Source: Sphingomonas sp. PL-96
GTDB taxonomy: Bacteria > Pseudomonadota > Alphaproteobacteria > Sphingomonadales > Sphingomonadaceae
Reading direction: 5' to 3'
DNA: 64,000 nucleotides
Assembly: GCF_020707215.1 (NCBI RefSeq)
Contig: NZ_JAJFET010000008.1
Span: 62,001-126,000 of the forward strand
A program made the position numbers and the translations under genes. Shown here in pieces: positions 30,706 through 38,951 of this stretch (positions within the stretch are counted from its first letter, which is position 1; each line of letters begins with the position of its first letter). The notes beneath the pieces were generated by a model, which saw only the letters and a program-made list of their open reading frames with translations, was not told where the DNA came from and ran no database searches.

Positions 30706-31778
30706 GCGCCCTGGCTCACCGCCACCTTGGAGTAGCCGTCGCGGCCGGCGAGCAGGATTGCGAAGCTGCGCGCACAGCTGCCATCGGTGCGAAAGCGCAC
30801 GGCGCCCGTGGCGCATTCGAAGCCCTGCTCCCCCAGCACCCCCTCGCGGTTCAGCCGGTCGGCCGTGCGCAGCTGGCGGGCGATGCCGGCCGCGTCATAG
30901 GCGAGCGCGGCGATGGTACCGGGCCGCCCGCCATTGCGCGCGGCATAGGCGCCCGCGAAACTCTCGAAGCTTTCGGGATCCGGGCTGGCGATCCACGCCC
31001 CTTCAAGCGCCGCCAGCGCCTCTGGCCGATAATCGACACCCTGAAAGGTCGCGAGCAGCTGAACGCCGGCGTCGCGCAACGCGCGGGCGGCGGCAAGCAG
31101 CACCGCACCGCCACCCGGCACCAGCACCGCGTCCGGCGGATCGCCGACCGAGGGCAGCGGCGTGCCCGGGGCGACGGTTACGGTGCGTACGGTGATGCCG
31201 AGTTCCGCCTCCATCGCCTTTGCCGCGTCGATCGAGGCGACCGACCAGGCGCCTCCGTCGCCGATGACCAGGAGGTTCCGCACGCCACGCGAGCGGGCAT
31301 AGCGCAGCACCGCCTGGGTGCTTTGTGACGCGGTGATGCCGAACAGGAACGCGCCGCTGTTGCGCAGGGCCATGTCGTTGGAGAAGGAGAGCACCGGCAC
31401 CCGCCCGCCCACCGCCTGCACGACCGCGGGGACTTCGGCGGCGGTAAGGGGGCCTAGCACCAATCCCGCCTTTGCCTTGAGCGCCTGTCGTGCCGCCGCG
31501 GCAGCACCCGCGGGCGTGCCGGCGGTGTCGAACACGCGCAGCATCGGCTTGTCCCCGGCCGCGCCGGATTGCGGAAGCATCGCCGCTTGCTGCATGCTAA
31601 GGCCCAGCGCCGCATGGGCACCGGTCAGCGGTACCAGCAAGGCCACGGGGCGGGTTTCCTTCCGCGCCGCCAGCAAGGGAGCAGCGGCCCATGCCGCAGA
31701 CGATAGCACGAGGGTCGATCGCAGCAGGCGAAGCGTCTGCCGCCGCGATACTTCCGGAAGGGGCACGAGCTCAGGCAC
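30702..31778 (-). CDS. Penicillin-binding protein activator / periplasmic-binding-like protein (LpoA-like)
   Basis: 358 residues with a twin-arginine-like start (SRRQTLRLLRSTLVL) and a periplasmic binding-protein fold of the Peripla_BP_6 type: VALLVPLTGAHAALGLSMQQ, LVLGPLTAAEVPAV, VPVLSFSNDMALRN, LAYDAAGIARQLR. Similar proteins are annotated as PBP activators (LpoA C-terminal domain) or branched-chain amino acid binding proteins. There is no ABC transporter here, so the activator-type role is more plausible. It overlaps gspJ by GTGA, tying it to the secretion operon. Its 5' end overlaps the divergent gspN frame by 88 bp, so one start is probably too long. Confidence 0.75.
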   Translation of the reverse strand: MPELVPLPEVSRRQTLRLLRSTLVLSSAAWAAAPLLAARKETRPVALLVPLTGAHAALGLSMQQAAMLPQSGAAGDKPMLRVFDTAGTPAGAAAAARQALKAKAGLVLGPLTAAEVPAVVQAVGGRVPVLSFSNDMALRNSGAFLFGITASQSTQAVLRYARSRGVRNLLVIGDGGAWSVASIDAAKAMEAELGITVRTVTVAPGTPLPSVGDPPDAVLVPGGGAVLLAAARALRDAGVQLLATFQGVDYRPEALAALEGAWIASPDPESFESFAGAYAARNGGRPGTIAALAYDAAGIARQLRTADRLNREGVLGEQGFECATGAVRFRTDGSCARSFAILLAGRDGYSKVAVSQGA

Positions 31779-32461
31779 GGCGGCGGTCTATCGCGTTCGC
31801 GGGCTTGGGAATAGCCTCGTTCGCCATCGCCATGATCGCCACGCTGCCGGCAAGCGCGGTACTGGCCGAGCGCCCTTGGCGAAGCGGTGTCGCCGGGACG
31901 ATCTGGAACGGCGAAGTGGGCGTGGCCGGCGGCAGCAAGGTGGAGTGGCACTGGGCGCCGCTGCGCTCGCTGACCAGCCTGGGGTTCGCAGTCGACTGGC
32001 AGGCGACCGGGCCGGATACCGATCTGGGCGGCCAGGCGCTGCTGTGGCCGGGCGCGGTGCGGCTCGACCGGGTGAGCGGATCGGCGGATGCGACGCTGCT
32101 GCAAGCGGTCGCGCCGGACCTGCCCTTTACCTGCGACCTGACCATGCAGGTCGAACTGCCGCGGCTGGAAGTGGGCGGTGGCAGCCAGCAGGCGCAGGCG
32201 ACGATCCTGTCCGACTCCGGCAGCTGCAGCGCGCGTCCGGCGGGTAGCGCCAGTGCGGTACCCGCGATGATCCTGACCGCCGAGCATGTCGGACGCGAGA
32301 CGCGCATCCGCCTCGCCCCCCAGGCGCAGCGCCGCCAGACGCTGGTAGACGCGGTGCTGGCGGAGGATGGTCGGTACCGGGTGACGCTGACGCGTGACGG
32401 CGCGGCCAAGCTGCCGTTCACGGGCCTGCCCGCCGGGGTGACGGTGGAGAGTGAATTATAG
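31691..32461 (+). CDS. gspN: Type II secretion system protein GspN
   Basis: 256 residues. One N-terminal membrane helix (SIAFAGLGIASFAIAMIATLPASAV) is followed by a periplasmic domain with WRSGVAGTIWNGEVGV, WHWAPLRSL, LPFTCDLTMQVELP and a C-terminal LPAGVTVESEL, matching GspN (T2SSN). GspN is an accessory component. The frame from ATG 31691 overlaps the opposite gene's start; there is no good ribosome binding site and the true start may be nearer the helix. Confidence 0.82.
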   Translation: MPQTIARGSIAAGEASAAAILPEGARAQARRRSIAFAGLGIASFAIAMIATLPASAVLAERPWRSGVAGTIWNGEVGVAGGSKVEWHWAPLRSLTSLGFAVDWQATGPDTDLGGQALLWPGAVRLDRVSGSADATLLQAVAPDLPFTCDLTMQVELPRLEVGGGSQQAQATILSDSGSCSARPAGSASAVPAMILTAEHVGRETRIRLAPQAQRRQTLVDAVLAEDGRYRVTLTRDGAAKLPFTGLPAGVTVESEL

Positions 32462-32490
32462 GGATCCGCTGCCGCTCCGGCCGGAGGGGT

Positions 32491-32535
32491 GAGCGGTGCG
32501 TGTCTGGACGCGGACTAACGTCAGCATGACGGGGA
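32491..32535. repeat. Decayed palindromic repeat, half copy
   Basis: GCGTGTCTGGACG and GTCAGCATGACGG match the right half of the element at 35158-35256 with several changes. It sits between gspN and gspF. Confidence 0.5.
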
Positions 32536-32553
32536 GTGTCGTGCCCTCCTCCC

Positions 32554-33780
32554 TCAGATCGTCACCAGGTTGTTGAGGTTGATGATCGGCAGCAGGATGG
32601 CCAGCACCATCAGCAGCACGAGGCCGCCCATCAGCAGCAGCACCAGCGGCTCCACCAGCGCGACCAGCGTCGCCGCCAGCGCGTCGAGCTCGCGTTCCAG
32701 CTCGGTCGCGGCGCGGTCTAGCGCGGGGGCCAGGCGGCCGCTCGACTCGCCCGAGGCGACGATCGCCACCAGCATCGACGGGAACGCCTCCGACTCGGCC
32801 ATGGCGGCGCGGAGACTTAGCCCCTCGCGCACGCGGTGGGCGACGCCCAGCGCCTTGTCCCGCACCCAGCGGTTGGGGGTGACGGCCGCGGCGGCCTGCA
32901 GCGCTTCGACCAGCGGCACCGCGCTGCCGACGAGCGTGGCAAGACTGCCAGCGAAGCGCGCGGCATTGTGCTGGCGGCTGAAGCGGCGGAACGGGCGGCG
33001 TTCGGACAGGAAGCGGTCGACGCGCAGCCGGTTGGCGGGCACCTTTGCCCAGCGGCCGGCGATGAGCCCCAGCACCAGCGCGCCCACCGCGACATAGAGA
33101 CCGTAGTTCTGGATGAATGCCGACAGCGCGATCAGCGCACGGGTGAGGAATGGCAGCTCGGCGCCGCGCGACACGAACACACGGACAATGTCGGGCACGA
33201 CATAGACCATCAGCAGCACCATCATCCCAAAGGAGACGGCGGCGAGCAGCGCGGGATAGAGCAGCGCCAGCTGAAGCTTCTGCCCGTTGGCGTGGCGATT
33301 TTCCACGAAGGCCGCCAAGTGGTTGAGCACATCCGTCAGCCGGCCGGACTGTTCGCCGGCCGCGACCGAGGCGGTGTAGAAGCCGGGAAAGGCGCGTGGA
33401 TGACGCGACAGGGCCGCGGCAAAGCTGCGCCCGTCGAGGATCGCGGCGCGCACGTCGAGCAGCAGCGCGCTGACCGCCGCCTGTTCCGACTGGGCCGCCA
33501 CGAGCCGCAGCGATTCCTCGATCGCGACGTCCGAGCCGACCAGGGTCGCGATCTGGCGGGTGATGGTGGCGAGTTGGCGCGGGGTGATGCCCCGCCTGCG
33601 CAGCGACGGCAGCCGCAGCGATCCGAGCGAGGCGCGCTTCTCCCCCGCGATGTCGACAGAGAGCGGCAGCAGCGCCTGGTCGCGCAGCAGCGCGCGGGCG
33701 GCGGCGGGGCTCGATGCCTCGATGATCCCCTTGCGGGTGGCACCGGCGCGGTCGGCGGCGCGATAGGCATAGGCGGTCAT
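32554..33780 (-). CDS. gspF: Type II secretion system inner-membrane platform protein GspF
   Basis: 408 residues from the ATG at 33780 (MTAYAYRAADRAGATRKGII); the frame is open further upstream but that part is non-coding. Two T2SSF domains are seen, each with a cytoplasmic helical bundle (LATITRQIATLVGSDVAIEE and FAGSLATLVGSAVPLVEALQ), and three membrane helices, the last LVLLLMGGLVLLMVLAILLP ending INLNNLV, typical of GspF. It stands alone on its strand, separated from gspE by the glycosidase gene. Confidence 0.94.
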   Translation of the reverse strand: MTAYAYRAADRAGATRKGIIEASSPAAARALLRDQALLPLSVDIAGEKRASLGSLRLPSLRRRGITPRQLATITRQIATLVGSDVAIEESLRLVAAQSEQAAVSALLLDVRAAILDGRSFAAALSRHPRAFPGFYTASVAAGEQSGRLTDVLNHLAAFVENRHANGQKLQLALLYPALLAAVSFGMMVLLMVYVVPDIVRVFVSRGAELPFLTRALIALSAFIQNYGLYVAVGALVLGLIAGRWAKVPANRLRVDRFLSERRPFRRFSRQHNAARFAGSLATLVGSAVPLVEALQAAAAVTPNRWVRDKALGVAHRVREGLSLRAAMAESEAFPSMLVAIVASGESSGRLAPALDRAATELERELDALAATLVALVEPLVLLLMGGLVLLMVLAILLPIINLNNLVTI

Positions 33781-34140
33781 GCGAGGCTTTCGGAGGCGCG
33801 GAAGTTGAGGAAGTTGAGGCTCGCAACCGCTTGAGCGCCAGCCGTGTCGGCACTGTGACAGGCGAGATGAACGAGGGGTGCGAGGCGGCGAGTCATGGCG
33901 GATCCGACGAAAGCACAAGCAGGGCCGGTAGGACAGAGGCGCACGCGACGGGTGTGTCGTGGTTTCGTTCGGAAGGGCGGTTTCGGCGGCGCTTCGCCCT
34001 CGCTCGTGCTCCTGCCGGCGCCGAAGCACGGAGAAGCAGTTGGCGAAGGGTAGTTTCGTCAGGATGACGGCGGGACGGGTTGAGGGACCCCGGTCGCTCC
34101 GGCATGACGCTGCGCGAAAACAAAACACAGGAGAGATGCG
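33781..34140. other. 360-bp gap between gspF and the GH43 gene
   Basis: Divergent upstream regions of two genes. It holds a decayed palindromic element (CGTCAGGATGACGG near 34059 and GGCATGACG near 34100) of the same family as the one at 35158. No gene is supported. The GH43 ribosome binding site (AGGAGAG) is at its right end. Confidence 0.45.
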
Positions 34141-35145
34141 ATGGGCAAGCTGCGCGGGATGATCCTGCCGGTCCTGTTGCTGGCGGCGAAGGTGGCGCCC
34201 GGCGCGGCAGCATTGGCGGCGCCGACAACGGCGACCAACCCATTGTTGCCCGGCGGGCCGGACCCGTGGATCGTGCGGGAGGGCGACACCTTCTACTATA
34301 TGGCGACGCTCGGCGACCGGCTGGCGATCCGCGCGACGCGCGACCTGGCGCGGTTGGCGGAGGCAAAGGAGACGGTGGTGTGGCGGCCGCAGGCGAGCGG
34401 CCCCAATGCGCAGTCGATCTGGGCGCCCGAGCTGCATCGCATCGACGGCAAATGGTACATCTACTATACCGCGGCCGCCGCGGGCCATGACGACGACGCG
34501 CATCGCGGCGTGTTCGTGCTGGAGAATGCCGCCACCGATCCGCTGAAGGGCGCATGGGTCGACCGCGGCCGAGTGGCGACCGCGCGGCCGGGGATCGACG
34601 GCACGACCTTTGAACACCGCGGGAAGCGCTACTTCGTCTATTCGCCCTATGTCGGGAGCGAGAGCGACCTGGCGATCGTCGCCATGGCCAATCCCTGGAC
34701 GGTGACCGGGCCGGAGACGATCCTCGCCCGGCCGGACCGCGCCTGGGAGCGCCAGGGCGGGCGGCAGATCCTGGAGGGGCCGGCGTTCCTGAAGGGGCCG
34801 AAGGGCGCCCTGTTCCTGAGCTATTCGGGGAGCGCCTGCTGGTCGGACGGCTATGCGGTGGGGTTGCTGCGCGCGCGCGCAGATGCCGATCCGATGAAGG
34901 CCGCGTCTTGGAAGAAGGCGGCGACGCCGATCCTCAAGACCACGCCCTCGGCCGGCGTGTTCGCACCGGGGCACAACGGGTTCTTCACGGCCGCGAGCGG
35001 AGCGACGTGGATGGTCTATCACGCCAACACCGCGGCCGGGATGGGCTGCACGGGCAAGCGCGCGCCGCACATCCAGCGGGTGAGCTTCGACGCCAGCGGC
35101 GCGCCGACGCTGCCGAGACTGGAGCGGGAGGCGGTGGTGCGGTGA
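34141..35145 (+). CDS. Glycoside hydrolase family 43 protein (arabinosidase/xylosidase type)
   Basis: 334 residues with a signal peptide (LPVLLLAAKVAPGAAALA). The five-bladed propeller signature is clear: D41 in GGPDPWIVR (general base), SIWAPELHRIDGKWYIYYT, D153 in GIDGTTFEHRG (pKa modulator) and E212 in ILEGPAF (general acid). It likely cleaves alpha-L-arabinosyl or beta-xylosyl linkages in plant polysaccharide, in the periplasm or outside the cell. It is embedded in the secretion locus on the opposite strand from gspF and gspE, with repeat elements on both sides, which suggests a later insertion. It could be a T2SS substrate, unproven. Confidence 0.88.
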   Translation: MGKLRGMILPVLLLAAKVAPGAAALAAPTTATNPLLPGGPDPWIVREGDTFYYMATLGDRLAIRATRDLARLAEAKETVVWRPQASGPNAQSIWAPELHRIDGKWYIYYTAAAAGHDDDAHRGVFVLENAATDPLKGAWVDRGRVATARPGIDGTTFEHRGKRYFVYSPYVGSESDLAIVAMANPWTVTGPETILARPDRAWERQGGRQILEGPAFLKGPKGALFLSYSGSACWSDGYAVGLLRARADADPMKAASWKKAATPILKTTPSAGVFAPGHNGFFTAASGATWMVYHANTAAGMGCTGKRAPHIQRVSFDASGAPTLPRLEREAVVR

Positions 35146-35157
35146 GACCACTGCCCT

Positions 35158-35256
35158 CGCGTCATCCTGACGAAGGTCGGGATCCATTGCCGCTGCGGCT
35201 GGCCCCGCGAGCGTTGCGTGTCCGGATGTTGACCTTCGTCAGCATGACGGAACGTC
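35158..35256. repeat. Palindromic repeat downstream of GH43
   Basis: CGTCATCCTGACGAAGGTC at the left is the inverse, with one mismatch, of GACCTTCGTCAGCATGACG at the right. Half copies occur at 32491-32535 and near 34054-34113. Confidence 0.75.
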
Positions 35257-35266
35257 GATAGGTACC

Positions 35267-35342
35267 GGGCTCCTGCGCCGGCAGGAGCCCAGGGTTACGG
35301 ACGATGCGCTGCTTGGCTCTGGGCTCCTGCCTTCGCAGGAGC
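35267..35342. repeat. Pair of GCTCCTGC/GCAGGAGC palindromes
   Basis: Two hairpins (GGGCTCCTGC-gccg-GCAGGAGCCC and GCTCCTGCCTTCGCAGGAGC) about 30 bp apart and in mirror orientation, between the GH43 and gspE stop codons. The same unit occurs three times inside the gene at 43749-44525. Confidence 0.75.
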
Positions 35343-35352
35343 ACGAGGGAAA

Positions 35353-36846
35353 TCAGCCCTCGTCTCGTACCACGCGAGCGACTTCCTCGACGGTGGTGAT
35401 GCCGGCGCGGACCTTGGCGGCGCCGTCGTCGAGCATCGAGGGGTTGTCGCGGCGGGCGGCGCGTTCGAGCTCGGCCTCCGACGCGCCGTCGTGGATCAGC
35501 GCCTGGAATGCGTCGTCGACCGCGACCACTTCGTACAGACCCGCGCGGCCGGTGTAGCCGTCGTCGTGGCAGGCGTCACAGCCGTTCGCACGCCACAGCG
35601 GCTCGCCCGCGCGGATCGCGCCGCCCATCAGCGTCACATCGCCCTCTCCCGCCACGTCCTCGCGCCGGCAATCGGGGCAGAGGCGGCGGACGAGCCGCTG
35701 CGCGACCAGGCCCACCACCATCGGTGCGAGCAGATAGCGCTCGACCCCCATGTCGATCAGGCGCGTAACCGATCCGACCGCGGAGTTAGTGTGCAGCGTC
35801 GACAGCACGAAGTGGCCGGTCATGGACGAGCGCACCGCGACCTGCGCCGTTTCCTGGTCGCGGATCTCGCCCACCATGATGACGTCGGGGTCCTGGCGCA
35901 GGATGGCGCGCAGGCCGCGGGCGAAGGTCAGGTCGGTGCGCGGATTGACCTGAGTCTGGCCGATGCCGGGCAGCTCATATTCGATCGGATCCTCGACCGT
36001 CATGATGTTGCGGCGGCGATCGTTCAGCCGGGTGAGCGCGGTATAGAGCGTGGTGGTCTTGCCCGAACCGGTGGGGCCGGTGACCAGCAGCATGCCATGC
36101 GGGCGTTCGAGCAATCGCGCAAAGACGCTGACGTCGCGCTCCGACATGCCCAGGCTCGGCAGGTCAAGCCGGAGCCCGCCGCGCTCCAGCAGGCGCAGCA
36201 CTACCCGTTCGCCATGCTGGGTCGGGATGGTGGAGACGCGCGCGTCGACGTCATGGCCGCCGATGCGCAGCGTCACGCGGCCGTCCTGCGGCACGCGCTT
36301 TTCGGCGATGTCGAGCTTCGCCATCACCTTGATGCGGCTGACCAGCAGCGGCGCGAGCGCACGCTGCGGCTCGACAATATCGCGCAGCACGCCGTCGACA
36401 CGGAAGCGGACGACGAGGCGCTTTTCCTGCGTCTCGATATGCACGTCCGACGCGCGTTCCTTCACCGCCTCCAGGAGCAGCGCGTTGATGAGGCGGATCA
36501 CCGGGGAATCGTCGCGGCTGTCGAGCAGGTCGTCCACCGAGGCGGCACTGTCGGCGAGCGCGGCGAGGTCCTGTTCGGCCAGCTCGATGCCGGCGGCGGT
36601 AGTGGCGCTGCTGCCGCCATAAGCCTGGGCGAGCGCCGTCTCGAACGCGTCGTCGGCGACGCTTACAAAAGCGATGCCAGGCGCGATGCGCTGCACTTCG
36701 AGCAGCGCGTCCAGCGGCGCGTTGGTGCGGTGAAGGCATTCCATGCCAGCGGCGCCCGGGCGCAGCAGCACGCCGGCGCGGCGGGCATAGCCATAGGGCA
36801 GGCGCTCCGCCGGTGCGTCCTCGACCAGAAGCAGCGTGTCGGTCAT
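35353..36846 (-). CDS. gspE: Type II secretion system ATPase GspE
   Basis: 497-residue cytoplasmic motor. N-terminal N1E-like region, then RASDVHIETQ, Walker A GPTGSGKT (257-264), Asp box VEDPIEY, Walker B-like VIMVGEIRD, the His box LSTLHTNSA, and the zinc-binding cysteines C390, C393, C423 and C426 that mark GspE against PilT. It drives pseudopilus assembly through GspL and GspF. Its ATG overlaps the end of gspM (ATGA), so gspL-gspM-gspE form one coupled operon. Confidence 0.95.
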   Translation of the reverse strand: MTDTLLLVEDAPAERLPYGYARRAGVLLRPGAAGMECLHRTNAPLDALLEVQRIAPGIAFVSVADDAFETALAQAYGGSSATTAAGIELAEQDLAALADSAASVDDLLDSRDDSPVIRLINALLLEAVKERASDVHIETQEKRLVVRFRVDGVLRDIVEPQRALAPLLVSRIKVMAKLDIAEKRVPQDGRVTLRIGGHDVDARVSTIPTQHGERVVLRLLERGGLRLDLPSLGMSERDVSVFARLLERPHGMLLVTGPTGSGKTTTLYTALTRLNDRRRNIMTVEDPIEYELPGIGQTQVNPRTDLTFARGLRAILRQDPDVIMVGEIRDQETAQVAVRSSMTGHFVLSTLHTNSAVGSVTRLIDMGVERYLLAPMVVGLVAQRLVRRLCPDCRREDVAGEGDVTLMGGAIRAGEPLWRANGCDACHDDGYTGRAGLYEVVAVDDAFQALIHDGASEAELERAARRDNPSMLDDGAAKVRAGITTVEEVARVVRDEG

Positions 36847-37343
36847 GCGCCGAACTCCACGGTGGCCGAAACCCGGCCGGCAGTCGCGCCGCGTACGATC
36901 GACACCTGGCGGATGCCGAGCGTGGAGGTGCGCGCGACCTCGTCGACCCAGCGGATCACGCCGTCATAGGTTCCGTCGGCAACGCTCGCGCGATAGCCGC
37001 CCGCGGCGAGCGGCGCCGTCTGGACGGTGAGCCCGGCGCGACCGGCGGCGGCGGCGATCACCGCGTCGGGGCTGCCGGTGGCGAGCGGCGGCTGGGCGGC
37101 CCGCAGCGTACCGGCGGCGCGGATACGGGCGTTCAGCGTCTCATATTGGCGGATGTCGGCGCGCGCATCGGCGCGGGCAGCCTGGATCGGCTTCACCACG
37201 GCGTAGACCGCGACCAGCAGCACCAGCAGCCCGCCGAGCGTACCGACCAGCACGCGCTCGCGGTGGCTGAGCCCGCTCCACCAGCGGTCGAACCGGGCGA
37301 GGCTCGCTTCCAGGCGGGAGCGTCCAGGGATGCGGATGATCAT
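36843..37343 (-). CDS. gspM: Type II secretion system protein GspM
   Basis: 166 residues. A cytoplasmic start (RFDRWWSGLSHRERVLVG) leads into one membrane helix (TLGGLLVLLVAVYAVVKPI) and a periplasmic ferredoxin-like part (VIRWVDEVARTSTLGIRQVSI). The WW..LS.RER motif is typical of GspM. It pairs with GspL in the inner-membrane platform. Start ATG at 37343 overlaps the gspL stop. Confidence 0.9.
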   Translation of the reverse strand: MIIRIPGRSRLEASLARFDRWWSGLSHRERVLVGTLGGLLVLLVAVYAVVKPIQAARADARADIRQYETLNARIRAAGTLRAAQPPLATGSPDAVIAAAAGRAGLTVQTAPLAAGGYRASVADGTYDGVIRWVDEVARTSTLGIRQVSIVRGATAGRVSATVEFGA

Positions 37344-38431
37344 GCGCCGGCTGCCGTCACGCGGATGCCGCCGGCCGGATCGGGGGTGACCGTCGCGTCG
37401 ATGCGCGCGCCCGAAAGTGCGGTGCGCAGCCGTTCCGCGGCTCCCGCATCGCCAGCGTCCAGGTCGATCGCGAGCTGGCTGCCGCTCCACTGGATCGAGC
37501 GGACAGCGATGGCAGGCGCGAGCGGCGCGAGCGCAGCGGAAACGCGCCCGAGCGCGGGCACGAAGCGGTTGTCGCCGGTGGCGCGTGGCAGGCGGTCGGC
37601 GATGCTGGTCTGCAGATCCTCGGCCTGGGCGAGATCGGGGGCGGCCGTGGCGAGCAGGGTGCGCGTCTCCGCCTCCCGCCGATCGGCGATGGCGCGCAGC
37701 ATCAGCGTGTCGGCAGCAGCGATCACACCATGCGCGACCAATGCGGCGAGCCCCACCATCGCGAGCTTGCGCGCAAAGGTCGAGCCGACGCTGCGGCGCG
37801 CATAGGGTCCCTGCCGCAGGTCGAGCGCCGGCACGGCCAGCGTCATCCCGAGCGGCTGCGGCACGGCAGGCTCAGCGGCAAAGGCGTCGGGCAGCGCGTC
37901 GCCGAAGCTGGTGACGAGGGGGCGGCCCGCAGCGTCCCAGGCGGCGGGCAGCAGTGCTGCGGGCACGGCAAAGCCGGTGCCGTCGCCGGCACGCACCACC
38001 GCGCGGCCGTTGCGCTGTGCGACATTCCATGCGCCCTCCCCCGGACGCGGCAGCGCGAGCGCGTCCGGCACCAGGGCGGCGTTGCCGAGGCCGTTCGCCT
38101 CTGCCAGCGCCACCCATTCGGCCATGACGCTGTGGCGCACGACGGCGACGAGATACTGCTGCGGTCCCAGCGTCTCGCCGATCGCCAGATGCACCGAGTC
38201 GAGCGGATCGGCGATGCGGTCCTCGATCGCGAAGGGCAGCGCCGCCAGCCGCTGCGACCGGCTGGGAAGCGGCAGGTCGACGGCAAGCAGCAGCAGCCGC
38301 TCGGACGGCACCAGCAAGGTTGCGGGCCCGTCCGCATCGGCTATGATCCGACGTTCGCGCTCGAGCGTCCAGACGCCAGCGCCGGAGTCGGCCGCAGCGA
38401 CGGTCATATTTGAGTCATCAGGCGAACGCAT
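37340..38431 (-). CDS. gspL: Type II secretion system protein GspL
   Basis: 363 residues: a cytoplasmic actin-like domain (TLLVPSERLLLLAVDLPLPS, RLAALPFAIEDRIADPLDSVH), a membrane helix about residue 230 (LAMVGLAALVAHGVIAAADTL) and a periplasmic ferredoxin-like end. It links GspE to the platform. The longest start at 38431 lies only nine bases from the divergent gspG start, which leaves no room for promoters; the ATG at 38407 is a likely alternative. Confidence 0.92.
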   Translation of the reverse strand: MRSPDDSNMTVAAADSGAGVWTLERERRIIADADGPATLLVPSERLLLLAVDLPLPSRSQRLAALPFAIEDRIADPLDSVHLAIGETLGPQQYLVAVVRHSVMAEWVALAEANGLGNAALVPDALALPRPGEGAWNVAQRNGRAVVRAGDGTGFAVPAALLPAAWDAAGRPLVTSFGDALPDAFAAEPAVPQPLGMTLAVPALDLRQGPYARRSVGSTFARKLAMVGLAALVAHGVIAAADTLMLRAIADRREAETRTLLATAAPDLAQAEDLQTSIADRLPRATGDNRFVPALGRVSAALAPLAPAIAVRSIQWSGSQLAIDLDAGDAGAAERLRTALSGARIDATVTPDPAGGIRVTAAGA

Positions 38432-38440
38432 GGGGCCGGG

Positions 38441-38950
38441 ATGCGCATCTTTTCACAACAGTTTCATGACAGCGTGAGCGACACCGTGGCAGTCCGGGCC
38501 CAAAGCCGCAAGCGGCGCGTGCGCGCCGTGCCGGCCGCGCAGGCCGGCCTGACGCTGGTCGAGATGATCGTGGTGCTGGCGATCATCGCCATCGTCGCCG
38601 CGCTGATCGTGCCCAATGTCATCAGCCGCCCGGACCAGGCGCGCGTCACGACCGCAGGCACCGACATCAAGAGCATTTCGGCCGCGCTCAAGATGTATCG
38701 CCTCGACAATGGTGACTATCCGACGACGCAACAGGGGCTGAAGGCGCTGGTCGAGAGGCCGAGCACCCCGCCGGTGCCGAGCAGCTGGGCGTCGGGCGGT
38801 TATCTGTCGGACATGCCGGTCGATCCCTGGGGTAATCCCTACGCCTATAGCTCCACCGGCAACGGCAGCTTCGAGCTCAAGTCGCTGGGCAAGGACGGCA
38901 AGCCCGGCGGCGAAGACCTGGACGCGGACATCGACGGCAAGCGCCCCTGA
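38441..38950 (+). CDS. gspG: Type II secretion system major pseudopilin GspG
   Basis: 169 residues. Cleavage is expected at QAG/LTLVEMIVVLAIIAIVA, with Glu at +5 and a Leu at +1. The C-terminal part has the GspG calcium-loop region (TTQQGLKALVERPS, YLSDMPVDPWGNPYAY, DGKPGGEDLDADI), where Asp residues bind the stabilising calcium. The 35-residue leader from 38441 is longer than typical; GTG codons at 38474 or 38486 would shorten it. It heads the gspG-H-I-C-D operon. Confidence 0.94.
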   Translation: MRIFSQQFHDSVSDTVAVRAQSRKRRVRAVPAAQAGLTLVEMIVVLAIIAIVAALIVPNVISRPDQARVTTAGTDIKSISAALKMYRLDNGDYPTTQQGLKALVERPSTPPVPSSWASGGYLSDMPVDPWGNPYAYSSTGNGSFELKSLGKDGKPGGEDLDADIDGKRP

Positions 38951-38951
38951 C

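Noticed and set aside
33781..35187. Upstream extension of the gspF frame by about 470 codons
   Set aside because: GspF homologues begin at MTAYAYRA; the extension lies antisense to the GH43 gene and across repeats.
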